Shown here in pieces: positions 47,085 to 56,633 of a stretch of DNA of 64,000 bases; within the stretch, counting starts at the first letter, position 1; each line of letters opens with the position of its first letter. The DNA is from Bacteriovoracaceae bacterium (GTDB taxonomy: Bacteria > Bdellovibrionota > Bacteriovoracia > Bacteriovoracales > Bacteriovoracaceae). Made by a program: the position numbers and the translations under genes. The notes beneath the pieces are model-generated. The model was not told where the DNA came from, searched no databases, and saw nothing but the letters and a program-made list of their open reading frames with translations. The stretch spans positions 124,001-188,000 of the forward strand of contig JAIPEG010000002.1 in assembly GCA_021737405.1 (NCBI GenBank), written 5' to 3'.

Positions 47085-48463
47085 TGATTAATACAAATGA
47101 TATTTTACTTTGTAAGAGTTATTTAAACGGAATCAATACGAATTCTGTAGAACTTACAATCTCAACTGACTCTAGAAAGTTTGATAAAGAGAATACATTC
47201 ATATCTCTTTATGGAGATAACTTTGATTCCATAAAGTTTATTCCTGACGTAATCAAAAGAGGTTGTGAGTATATCATTCTTGAGAGGCGGGAACAAAATC
47301 TTAAAGAAATTAGTAACCTTAAAAGTAATTTTGAAAACACCTCCTTCATAGAAGTTAATAATGTTTTTCAATTTATTTTAGAACTCGCAAATATTCGGTC
47401 AAATCGTTTTCAAGAAAATGGTGGTATTGTAATTGGTCTAACTGGTTCAAATGGTAAAACAACAAATAAAGAAATACTTAAGTATCTTTTATCATTCCTA
47501 GGAGAAGAACTTGTTTATGCCACCAAAGGTAATCTGAATAATCAAATTGGTGTTCCCCTAACGATATTTGAATTAAAAAATACTCATAAAGTAGCAATTG
47601 TTGAAATGGGTACAAACTTTCCAGGTGAAATAAAGGTCTTAAGCGAATGCGCTAACCCACTCTATGGATTTATAACGAATATTGGTCATGCCCACATTGA
47701 GTTTTTAAAAAGTTTAGATGGGGTTTTTATTGAAAAGACAGCGCTTTATGAAACCATTGCAAAAAGAGCAGGTGGATTATTTGTTATCAACGGATTCGAT
47801 CCCCTTCTTAAATCACTAAAGGGAAAATCAAACACCCTCTTTCTTGATCCTAATAATATTTCAATATTAGAAAATGGACTGAGTATTACTTTGTTAAATA
47901 AAACCTACAAAATAGAGAATTTAAATCTTCTTGGGGATCACCAAAAAATAAATATGGCGATGTGTTTGTTTATGGCCGCCTCCATTTTCCCCAATAATGT
48001 TGATCAATTGGTGGAAACGGCAAAAAATTATACTCCACCGGCGATGAATAGAGGCGAGATAATAATAGATGGCGACAAGCGAATTTATTTGGATGCCTAT
48101 AATGCAAACCCAAGTTCAATGAAGGCATCAATTACTAGTTACATCAGTTTTTTAAAACGAGAAAATGTAACAGTGTCGACAGCCTTTTTCATTTTGGGTG
48201 ACATGAACGAACTTGGCGAAAGCGCGCCAACTCTTCATGAAGAGACTGCCAAATTCCTATTGGAGCAAGGGGTCAAGAACGCATTGTTTGTGGGCCGTTA
48301 CGCCAAGCATTATCAAAAAGGCTTTGGTGAGAACGGCTTAACTTTTCCGACAGTGGAAAACTTAAAAGAATATTTCGCAGATAAGAAAGAAACTTTCAAA
48401 GAAGTCTTTATAAAGGGAAGCCGTTCTTTACAACTAGAGTCAATTTTAGATATAAGAGATTGA
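47084..48463 (+). CDS. murF: UDP-MurNAc-pentapeptide synthetase MurF
   Basis: GLTGSNGKTTNKE, EMGTNFPGEI, DAYNANPSSMKAS. Confidence 0.94.
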   Translation: MINTNDILLCKSYLNGINTNSVELTISTDSRKFDKENTFISLYGDNFDSIKFIPDVIKRGCEYIILERREQNLKEISNLKSNFENTSFIEVNNVFQFILELANIRSNRFQENGGIVIGLTGSNGKTTNKEILKYLLSFLGEELVYATKGNLNNQIGVPLTIFELKNTHKVAIVEMGTNFPGEIKVLSECANPLYGFITNIGHAHIEFLKSLDGVFIEKTALYETIAKRAGGLFVINGFDPLLKSLKGKSNTLFLDPNNISILENGLSITLLNKTYKIENLNLLGDHQKINMAMCLFMAASIFPNNVDQLVETAKNYTPPAMNRGEIIIDGDKRIYLDAYNANPSSMKASITSYISFLKRENVTVSTAFFILGDMNELGESAPTLHEETAKFLLEQGVKNALFVGRYAKHYQKGFGENGLTFPTVENLKEYFADKKETFKEVFIKGSRSLQLESILDIRD

Positions 48464-48485
48464 TAAACCTTATAAATGGCTCACT

Positions 48486-49562
48486 ATGCTCTATCATATT
48501 CTCTACCCTCTGAGTCAGAGTATTTCCGCCTTCAATCTATTTAGATATATCACTTTTAGAAGTGTTGTAGCTTTTTTGATCGCGGCCTTCGTTTCCATTA
48601 TTTGGGGCAAGCGTTTTATTGATTTCATGAAGCGAAAGCAGTTTGGCCAAGTCGTTCGTGATGACGGTCCCCAATCTCATTTAAAAAAAGCGGGAACACC
48701 AACGATGGGTGGAGTGGTTATACTGGGGAGTATGGCCTTAACTATGGCCCTTTGTGGAAACTTCACTTCAGCACCACTATTAGTCACTCTCTTTGTCATG
48801 TTCAGCTATTTCATTTTAGGGTTCTTAGATGATTACTTTAAGGTTCTAAAGAAAAATAGTGATGGTGTGTCTGCTAAAGCAAAGTTGTTGTGGCAGTTTG
48901 GCACAGCGGGACTTGCCACCTATGCTATGCTCCACTTTGACGTAATTGACACTAAACTATATCTACCCTTTCTAAAAGAGCCCCTTCTAGATATCGGTTG
49001 GTTTTATGTGATATTCGGCTCTTTTGTGATTGTTGGCTCTAGTAATGCTGTAAACCTCACTGATGGTTTAGATGGTCTTGCCATTGGCCCGATCATGACG
49101 AGTGCTGCGAGTTTAGGTTTATTAACTTACGTTTCAGGCCATACCGAAATGGCCAATTACCTTTTCATTCCTTATGTAGAAGGAAGTGGTGAATTGGCGG
49201 TTTTAGCTTTGGCGATAATTGGCGCGGGTGTTGGGTTCTTGTGGTACAACTCGTACCCTGCACAGATTTTTATGGGCGATGTTGGCTCCCTATCTCTCGG
49301 AGGAGTTTTGGGAACAATCGCTGTTTTAAGTAAAAATGAATTTCTCTTCGTAATTATTGGAGGGATTTTTGTAATTGAGGCAGTCTCTGTTATTTTGCAA
49401 GTCGGTAGCTATAAGCTCAGACAAAAGAGAGTGTTTAAGATGGCTCCTATTCATCATCACTTTGAGTTAAAGGGATGGCCTGAGCCTAAGGTAATTGTAA
49501 GGTTTTGGATCATTAGTATTTTCTTGGCGTTAATTTCAATAGCGACCTTGAAAATGAGGTAA
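48486..49562 (+). CDS. mraY: Phospho-MurNAc-pentapeptide transferase
   Basis: KKAGTPTMGGVVIL, FLDDYFKVLKKNSDG, AVNLTDGLDGLAIGP, KMAPIHHHFELKGWPE. Confidence 0.97.
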   Translation: MLYHILYPLSQSISAFNLFRYITFRSVVAFLIAAFVSIIWGKRFIDFMKRKQFGQVVRDDGPQSHLKKAGTPTMGGVVILGSMALTMALCGNFTSAPLLVTLFVMFSYFILGFLDDYFKVLKKNSDGVSAKAKLLWQFGTAGLATYAMLHFDVIDTKLYLPFLKEPLLDIGWFYVIFGSFVIVGSSNAVNLTDGLDGLAIGPIMTSAASLGLLTYVSGHTEMANYLFIPYVEGSGELAVLALAIIGAGVGFLWYNSYPAQIFMGDVGSLSLGGVLGTIAVLSKNEFLFVIIGGIFVIEAVSVILQVGSYKLRQKRVFKMAPIHHHFELKGWPEPKVIVRFWIISIFLALISIATLKMR

Positions 49563-49564
49563 AA

Positions 49565-50947
49565 ATGGAAAGATTTAGAAATAAGAAAATTCTCATTGTT
49601 GGTATTGGTAAGACTGGTTTTACACTTATTAGCTTTTTTAATCAGCTAGACTGTGAAATTCGTGTAACTGACATTAAGCCGATATTTGACTTAAATAAAG
49701 CTGTTAAAAAACTAAAAAAAGTTGAGCCACCAATTCATATGACTTTTGGTGAGCACAGAGAAGAAGACTTTTTAGATGCTGACGTTGTTGTTTATTCTTC
49801 ATCAGTTAATCCTGAGCTTCCCCAGTTAGAGCTTGCTCGCCAAAATGGAAAAGAAGTTTATTCTGAATTTGGTCTTGCCAATAAATTATGCCGCAAACCG
49901 ATTATTGCCGTTTGTGGCTCATACGGAAGGACTACTGTTGCCCACATGATTGGTTTCTCCTTAAAGCTTGAAGGGAAAAATGTATTCGTAGGTGGAACAA
50001 GCGAAACTCCCTTTATTGAATACGCGATGATGCCTAATCATGATGAAATAGATTACGTTATTGTTGAGGTCTCTGCAGTTCAGCAGCGTCGTTTGGAGAA
50101 TTTTCATCCAAAACTTGTCGTATTTACAAATATCTCTGAGAGATACCCAGAGTCGCACTTTAATTCTGTGGGTGAATATATTGAGACTAAGCTTTCTATC
50201 ATAAAGTCACTCTCGCCTGATGACACACTCGTTGTGAATTTTGATAAACTTGCGAGCAATACATTCTTTAGAAATGCAAACTGTCAGACTTATTGGTACT
50301 CAAGAAAATCTTTCGTGAAAATGGGTGTAATGAATGAAATTCAAGGAACTCACTTCCATGAAAGAAGAATTCATTCAAATATAAATTACCACTCAGAATT
50401 TAAAGTTAAGGAAATGCGAATTATAGGCCAAAACAATAGAGAAAATTTATTGGCCGCCGTAACTGCATGCAAGGCCTTAGAAGTATCAGATAAGTCGATT
50501 CAAAAATGTGTTGAGAAATTTCCAGGTATTCCTCATCGTTTAGAATTTCTTATGGAGAAAAATGGCGTTTGTTTTTATAACGACTCTAAGGCCACAAGTA
50601 TGGAGGAGATGGTTTCAAGTATTAAGTCTTTCAAGCAGCCCGTCATATTAATAGCTGGTGGTAAAGATATTGAAGAGATGGAATATGAAGCCTTTGCTCA
50701 GGAAACTATTGATAATGCTAGGGTTCTCGTTCTCGTTGGAGAAACTAAAGAGAGAATGAATCGGGCTCTTCAGGATCATCCTCAAACATATATTGTAGGA
50801 AGTTTTGAAGAATCGATCCTTTTTGCTTACCAAAAGTCCCGTACGGGCGATGTTATCCTCTTAAGTCCGGGTGCGCCGGCCACAGATTTCTTCAGAGACT
50901 ATGAAGAGAGAGGGAATTACTACAAGAAACTAGTTTATCAACTTTAA
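49565..50947 (+). CDS. murD: MurD homologue with altered ATP-binding motifs
   Basis: C-terminal FYNDSKATSMEEM, IAGGKDIEEMEYE, LLSPGAPATDFFRDYEERG fit MurD; P-loop is GSYGRTT instead of G(T)NGKT/S. Confidence 0.85.
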   Translation: MERFRNKKILIVGIGKTGFTLISFFNQLDCEIRVTDIKPIFDLNKAVKKLKKVEPPIHMTFGEHREEDFLDADVVVYSSSVNPELPQLELARQNGKEVYSEFGLANKLCRKPIIAVCGSYGRTTVAHMIGFSLKLEGKNVFVGGTSETPFIEYAMMPNHDEIDYVIVEVSAVQQRRLENFHPKLVVFTNISERYPESHFNSVGEYIETKLSIIKSLSPDDTLVVNFDKLASNTFFRNANCQTYWYSRKSFVKMGVMNEIQGTHFHERRIHSNINYHSEFKVKEMRIIGQNNRENLLAAVTACKALEVSDKSIQKCVEKFPGIPHRLEFLMEKNGVCFYNDSKATSMEEMVSSIKSFKQPVILIAGGKDIEEMEYEAFAQETIDNARVLVLVGETKERMNRALQDHPQTYIVGSFEESILFAYQKSRTGDVILLSPGAPATDFFRDYEERGNYYKKLVYQL

Positions 50948-50995
50948 TTTCGTATTATAGTAGAACCTTTTTGTTCACTTTGTTAAAATATTGTC

Positions 50996-52216
50996 ATGGA
51001 TGACACATTGGAAGTGATCGATAAAAGCCAGAAGTATTTCTTGGGAGTTTTAAGCTCCCTTGTTGTGCTTGGCGTTGTAATGGTCTACTCCTCCAGTTAT
51101 ATCTACGCTCGTGATATTTACGGCAACAGTTCGCACTACTTTTATCGTCAGCTTTTCTTTATCGGTATTGGTGCGCCAATGTGCTGGATTATATCTAAAA
51201 CAAAAATCTCCTTTTGGTTAAAATACAGTTGGTTCTTTCACTTGATAGTGACTCTACTTTTAATAGCTACTTTTATCCCTGGTCTCGGAAATCAAGTCAA
51301 AGGCGCTAACCGCTGGCTCTATGTGGGTGGGTTCGGTTTACAGCCAGGCGAGTTTGTTAAGATAACCTCCCTCTTGGTTGCTGTCCCCTTCTTTGAAGGG
51401 TTCTTTAAAGTTTCCCCACGAGAAAGAATGGCCCAGGGCCTCTTTATTGTTTTACCCATGATTGTATTATTAATTCAGCCAGACTTTGGTTCCTTTTCAA
51501 TTTCACTGGGCCTTGTCGCTGTTGTTTGTTTCTTAAGCTCTTTTCCTCGAAAGTACTTCTACTCCGCTTTTGCCGTAGGTGTGTTGGGTATAATTCCCAT
51601 ATTAATTTCTCAACCCTATCGAGTGAGACGACTTTTTGCCTATTTAGACCCATGGAAAAACCCTCAAACATCAGGTTTTCAAATTATTCAGTCCTACCTT
51701 GCCTTCGCTAACGGCTCTATTTTTGGAACGGGTTTAGGAAATAGTAATGAAAAACTCTTCTACCTTCCTGAGGCCCACAATGACTTTATATTTTCAGTCA
51801 TCGGTGAGGAGCTTGGTTTTATGGGGGTTTTTGCTGTCGTTTCTTTATTCTTAGGGCTGATCTTTTTTGGTTTTAGATTAGTCACAAGGCTAGAGAAAAA
51901 ATCGTCAACCATTTTAGCCACGGCCATAATTTTTACGATTGGCTTTCAGGCGACTTTAAATATGGGTGTCGTTTTAGGCTTATTGCCAACAAAAGGTCTA
52001 AATTTGCCCTTTATAAGCGCTGGAGGCTCATCTTTGATTGCAAACTTTTTCGCAATAGGATTATTTCTAAGCGCTGTGACTGAGCGCAAAAAGACATTAA
52101 TTACACATAATTCTTTTGAGCAATTTTCAACTTCTTCGAGCTCTTATATAAATGACCATCAGACTTTTACCAATTCTCCTTCTGGCAAAGCGCCAGATCA
52201 GGGAGAGCTTTTTTAA
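50996..52216 (+). CDS. ftsW: Cell division lipid II polymerase FtsW
   Basis: MVYSSSYIYA, GANRWLYVGGFGLQPGEFVKI, QPDFGS, LPEAHNDFIFSVIGEELGF, LNLPFISAGGSSL. Confidence 0.95.
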   Translation: MDDTLEVIDKSQKYFLGVLSSLVVLGVVMVYSSSYIYARDIYGNSSHYFYRQLFFIGIGAPMCWIISKTKISFWLKYSWFFHLIVTLLLIATFIPGLGNQVKGANRWLYVGGFGLQPGEFVKITSLLVAVPFFEGFFKVSPRERMAQGLFIVLPMIVLLIQPDFGSFSISLGLVAVVCFLSSFPRKYFYSAFAVGVLGIIPILISQPYRVRRLFAYLDPWKNPQTSGFQIIQSYLAFANGSIFGTGLGNSNEKLFYLPEAHNDFIFSVIGEELGFMGVFAVVSLFLGLIFFGFRLVTRLEKKSSTILATAIIFTIGFQATLNMGVVLGLLPTKGLNLPFISAGGSSLIANFFAIGLFLSAVTERKKTLITHNSFEQFSTSSSSYINDHQTFTNSPSGKAPDQGELF

Positions 52217-52231
52217 AGAAGGAAGAATCCT

Positions 52232-53614
52232 TTGAGACAAGAAAAATCAGATGTAATCGTCCATATTATTGGAATAGGCGGCATTGGAATGTCGGCAATA
52301 GCTGAAGTCCTTATACGCCTTGGTTTTAAAGTACAGGGTTCGGATCAAAGTGCATCTGCAAATGTAGAAAAGCTAAAGAGTCTTGGTGCTAATATATTTA
52401 TAGGGCACAAAAAAGAAAATATTCAAGGAGCGACCGTTGTTACTCATTCGAGTGCAGTAAAAGAAGGAAATCCAGAATACGACGAGGCCATTACCCAGGG
52501 TTTGCCGCTATTAAGAAGAGCGCAAATGTTAGCGGACATTATGAAGCTCAAAAAGGGAATTGCGGTTGCTGGGACTCACGGAAAAACAACGACAACGAGT
52601 TTAATTTCAACACTCTTAAAAGAAATCGGCGCAGACCCAACTTATATCATTGGTGGGATTGTTCATAATTTAGGAGGACACGCTCACGTTGGCAAAGGTG
52701 AGTACATCGTTGCTGAAGCCGATGAGTCAGATGGAAGCTTCTTAATGTTGAACCCTGTAGCATCAGTTATTACCAATATTGATAATGACCATCTCGATTA
52801 TTATGGAAGTGAAGAAGGGTTAGAGATAGCCTTTCACCGCTTTGCTAATCAGATTCCTTTCTTTGGGATTTGTTCCATAAACCTTGAAGATGAAAAGCTT
52901 AGAAAAATACTAAAGGAAATGGATAAGCCTCATGTTACCTATTCTGCGAGTAAAGAATATGAAAGTGCGGATTACCATGCCAAAGAGATCAAACAATCTC
53001 CTGAGGGAGTGGGATTTACTCTTGTGGTTAGAGGAAAAGATTTAGGAACCTTTAAGCTTAAGGTACCAGGAAGACACAATGTACTGAACGCCCTTGGGGC
53101 ACTCTCAATTTGTATGGAACTTGGGTTTAAAGAAGGTGACCTTAAAGTAGCTCTAGAGAAATATTTAGGTGTAGGAAGAAGATTTCAAAAAGTTTTTGAG
53201 GAAAATAAGTTTGAGGTTATTGATGATTATGGCCATCACCCAACTGAAATTTTTGAGACTATAAAAACAGCGAGAGAATCGCGAAAAGATAAAGAAATCG
53301 TTGTTATATTTGAACCCCATCGCTTTTCAAGAACAAAAGCATGTTGGGCCCAGTTCCTTCACTGTTTCAATACTGCAGACAAGGTTTTTATTGCGCCCAT
53401 CTATCCTGCTAATGAGGAGCCAATAGATGGAATAAACTCCATCAGTCTAAGCTCAGACATTAATCAGCTTCATCCAAATCTAACGGAAAGTTTTGAAAAC
53501 TGGGATACCATAAGAGAATTTGTAAAAGAGGCGAAAACAAAGGATATGCTCTTGTTGGCCTTAGGGGCTGGTTCTGTTGGCAAAAAGGTAAAAGAAATTG
53601 TCTCTTCTCTCTAA
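52232..53614 (+). CDS. murC: UDP-MurNAc-alanine ligase
   Basis: HIIGIGGIGMSAIAEVL, AVAGTHGKTTTTSLIS, EADESDGSFL, DDYGHHPTEI. Confidence 0.97.
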   Translation: MRQEKSDVIVHIIGIGGIGMSAIAEVLIRLGFKVQGSDQSASANVEKLKSLGANIFIGHKKENIQGATVVTHSSAVKEGNPEYDEAITQGLPLLRRAQMLADIMKLKKGIAVAGTHGKTTTTSLISTLLKEIGADPTYIIGGIVHNLGGHAHVGKGEYIVAEADESDGSFLMLNPVASVITNIDNDHLDYYGSEEGLEIAFHRFANQIPFFGICSINLEDEKLRKILKEMDKPHVTYSASKEYESADYHAKEIKQSPEGVGFTLVVRGKDLGTFKLKVPGRHNVLNALGALSICMELGFKEGDLKVALEKYLGVGRRFQKVFEENKFEVIDDYGHHPTEIFETIKTARESRKDKEIVVIFEPHRFSRTKACWAQFLHCFNTADKVFIAPIYPANEEPIDGINSISLSSDINQLHPNLTESFENWDTIREFVKEAKTKDMLLLALGAGSVGKKVKEIVSSL

Positions 53615-54524
53615 GAATAAAATATCTCAATTAGATAACGTGGATATTGAAGTATTCAAAGACGTGGATCTTTCAAAATATTCAACAATGAAATTGAGCA
53701 GTCATGGAGACCTCGTAAAAGTTCGAAGCTTAATCGCACTTCAAGACCTGTTAAAAGTATTTTTGGACGAACAAATCCCTTATCGGGTTATTGGCTGGGG
53801 TGCGAACTTTATCCTTCCAAAAGAACCAGACTTTGTTTTGATAAAGCTAGACCTTCCTTTTGATAAAAATTCAATAAATGACCAAGAGAATGAGTTTAGC
53901 CTGTCTGCTACGGCTCCTCTCAATGTTTTGAGTTCAATCGCTTCAAAGTATGGACTAAGTGGCTGGGAAGTCTTTACTGGCGTTCCTGCAAGTCTCGGGG
54001 GTGCTATTGCCATGAATGCCGGTACATCTCTAGGCGAAATTGGTGAACTCATTAAAGACGTAACTGTTTTGAGTTCAACTGGAATGATAAAAAAGATAGA
54101 TATCGACAAAAATTCATTTAGCTACCGTAAAAATAATTTTTTAAATGAAGGCGATATCATTGTGGAAGCCACTATTTTTCATAAGGGAATTGATCCAACC
54201 GTTGCCGAAACAATAAAAACATACCTGCAAAAAAGAACAGAATCTCAGCCTTTGCGAGAAAAAACGTGTGGTTGCATGTTTAAGAATACGATCACGCAGA
54301 TAAATGGAAACAGTGTCACTTGCAGGGCGGGGCAATATATAGATATAATGGGCTTAAAGGGATTAAGCTGGGGGCAAATGAGAATAAGCCCTAAACATGC
54401 TAACTTTATGGAAAATAAAGGGAGCAGCAATAGTGACGAAGTTAAAAAACTTGTCGCAATTGCACTAGAAGAGCTTGAATTTCATTACGGAGTTAAATTT
54501 GAGACAGAAGTTCATCTTCCCTAG
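53598..54524 (+). CDS. murB: UDP-N-acetylenolpyruvoylglucosamine reductase
   Basis: YRVIGWGANFILP, FTGVPASLGGAIAMNAGTSLGEIG, KTCGCMFKN, HANFMENKG. Confidence 0.92.
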   Translation: MSLLSKNKISQLDNVDIEVFKDVDLSKYSTMKLSSHGDLVKVRSLIALQDLLKVFLDEQIPYRVIGWGANFILPKEPDFVLIKLDLPFDKNSINDQENEFSLSATAPLNVLSSIASKYGLSGWEVFTGVPASLGGAIAMNAGTSLGEIGELIKDVTVLSSTGMIKKIDIDKNSFSYRKNNFLNEGDIIVEATIFHKGIDPTVAETIKTYLQKRTESQPLREKTCGCMFKNTITQINGNSVTCRAGQYIDIMGLKGLSWGQMRISPKHANFMENKGSSNSDEVKKLVAIALEELEFHYGVKFETEVHLP

Positions 54525-55299
54525 TTCTAAAAAGTTTTCGAGATATTTTTTAGTATTAGGTATATTTATGTTTTTCTTCTTATCGGGCCAAGACACCAGT
54601 CTGTCGTCATCTGGACCCATTCAGAAGGAAAATATTAAATACAGAACAAACTTTGGCTCTTGTCCTTCTCGTTCTGCAGGTCAAATGACTTTGAAGATGA
54701 TTAGGATATTTGAAGAAACAGGTAGCTTAAGAAGTGTAAAAGAAAAAATTATCAAAAACTCTCTAGATGAAAGGCACTTTGTCAGTGACTATAAAATATC
54801 TTTCGATCCTTTAAAGAAAATGCTTTTCTTTAACCTTGATTGCCCAAAACCTTTGATGAAAGTCCAAATTTACAAAGACAATGGTATTGATTCGTATGAG
54901 GCCATTTTGGTTGATAGTGGTGAGCTCTTTGACCCAACCTATGAAGTGCTACTTAGAACTGAAAAAAAATTGGAAAACCAGCTCCCCTATTTAGCGATTC
55001 CTGTCGGCGAACTTGAAGCGAAAACTCAGAAGGAAATAACGCGAGTTGTTGACAGCCTCGGAGATACATTTAGACGTAAGATTTCAGAAGTAATTTTAGA
55101 CGATAAGGGCGACTTAACGGTCATTTTGAGTTTAAGGGGTAACCCAAGTAGCGTTTTTATGGGCCCCAATGATTGGTATGCGAAGGCCGATCAGCTGAAA
55201 AAAATAGTTAAGTATATGGAATCAAACAAGAAAATACCCGCAATTATAAACCTTACAAATTCTAAAAAAGTGGTTGTCAAGTTTAATAGCAATCTTTAA
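54475..55299 (+). CDS. FtsQ-like division protein (divergent)
   Basis: Single N-terminal TM; C-terminal LTVILSLRGNPSSVFMGPNDWYAKADQLKKIVKYM...IPAIINLTNSKKVVVKF is FtsQ-like; lies between murB and ftsA. Confidence 0.6.
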   Translation: MNFITELNLRQKFIFPSSKKFSRYFLVLGIFMFFFLSGQDTSLSSSGPIQKENIKYRTNFGSCPSRSAGQMTLKMIRIFEETGSLRSVKEKIIKNSLDERHFVSDYKISFDPLKKMLFFNLDCPKPLMKVQIYKDNGIDSYEAILVDSGELFDPTYEVLLRTEKKLENQLPYLAIPVGELEAKTQKEITRVVDSLGDTFRRKISEVILDDKGDLTVILSLRGNPSSVFMGPNDWYAKADQLKKIVKYMESNKKIPAIINLTNSKKVVVKFNSNL

Positions 55300-55380
55300 A
55301 ATTTTTATGCATGCTGCGTAAATGCAGAAGTTGCCGACGTGTTAGAATGAATCTAACAATCGTAGTGAGGAAGGAATCTC

Positions 55381-56616
55381 ATGGAAAGAAACATCATCGT
55401 AGGACTCGATGTCGGTACGACTAAAGTTTGTACAATAGTCGGTGTTCAAAATTCTCAATCTGAATTAGAAATAATTGGTATTGGCACTCATCCATCGCAT
55501 GGCCTTAAAAAAGGTTCAGTCGTAAACATTGATAAAACAGTTAAATCAATTCAAAACTCAGTTGAAGAAGCGAAGCTGATGGCAGGTGTAAATATATCAT
55601 CGGCTAATATTGGTATCGCGGGTTCGCATATATATAGTTTTAATAGCTCAGGTGTTGTTGCAATTAAAAATGGTGAAATTTCTCAACACGATGTTGACCG
55701 TGTGTTGGAGGCAGCAAAAGCCGTTGTAATTCCATCAGACAGAGAAATTCTCCATGTCATTCCACAAGAATTTAAGGTGGATAATACTGGTGGAATTCGA
55801 AATCCAATTGGTATGTGCGGAGTTCGTCTTGAGGTTCATGTTCATGTTGTGACAGGTTCCATTAGCTTAATTCAAAACTTAGTAAAGTGTGTTGAGCAAA
55901 CAGGCATTGAAGCAGCCAATATAACACTACAGCCTATTGCCTCTTCAAGATCAGTATTGTCTTCAGAAGAAAAAGACATGGGTGTGGTTCTGGTAGATAT
56001 TGGCGGTGGAACAACTGACCTCGCTATTTGGAAAGATGGAAGTTTGATTCACTCGCAAATTATTCCTGTCGGGGGAAATCATTTTACTAATGATTTGGCT
56101 GTGGCACTGAAGGTTCCCCACGCAGAGGCTGAAAGAATAAAAATCAATCATGGATCTGTTCTAGCAGAGACATTAAATCAAAACAGTCACATAACAGTTC
56201 AAGGAATATCAGGCACAAAATCAAGAGAGGTTCCCCTGAGTTATGTAGCCAAAGTTTTGGGCGCAAGAGCGGAAGAGCTCTTTAGCTTAATAAAAGAACA
56301 GTTAGATGAAAAAGGATTGATGAATGAAATAACAGGTGGAATTGTTCTCACTGGTGGTGGGGCTTTAATAAAAGGCCTGCCAGAGCTAGGTGAGTATATT
56401 GTGGAGAAGCCAACCAAGATCGGCTATCCAGCTCCCTTTGGTGGCATGACAAATATTATGCAAAACCCAAAGTACTCCACAGTTTTAGGGCTACTATTAG
56501 AGAGTTGTAATACACAAAATCAAAATAATAAGATTAATAACCAAAAATTGAAGGATGCGGATATTGTGAGTCGCTTAGGTGATTCATTAAGATCTGTATT
56601 CAAAGAAATTTTTTAA
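55381..56616 (+). CDS. ftsA: Cell division protein FtsA
   Basis: [49 protein letters not shown], amphipathic tail [12 protein letters not shown]. Confidence 0.96.
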   Translation: MERNIIVGLDVGTTKVCTIVGVQNSQSELEIIGIGTHPSHGLKKGSVVNIDKTVKSIQNSVEEAKLMAGVNISSANIGIAGSHIYSFNSSGVVAIKNGEISQHDVDRVLEAAKAVVIPSDREILHVIPQEFKVDNTGGIRNPIGMCGVRLEVHVHVVTGSISLIQNLVKCVEQTGIEAANITLQPIASSRSVLSSEEKDMGVVLVDIGGGTTDLAIWKDGSLIHSQIIPVGGNHFTNDLAVALKVPHAEAERIKINHGSVLAETLNQNSHITVQGISGTKSREVPLSYVAKVLGARAEELFSLIKEQLDEKGLMNEITGGIVLTGGGALIKGLPELGEYIVEKPTKIGYPAPFGGMTNIMQNPKYSTVLGLLLESCNTQNQNNKINNQKLKDADIVSRLGDSLRSVFKEIF

Positions 56617-56633
56617 TAATTCAAGGGGGAATT

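Noticed and set aside
53780-54109. 109-aa ORF antisense to murB
   Set aside because: Shadow ORF opposite a conserved gene.
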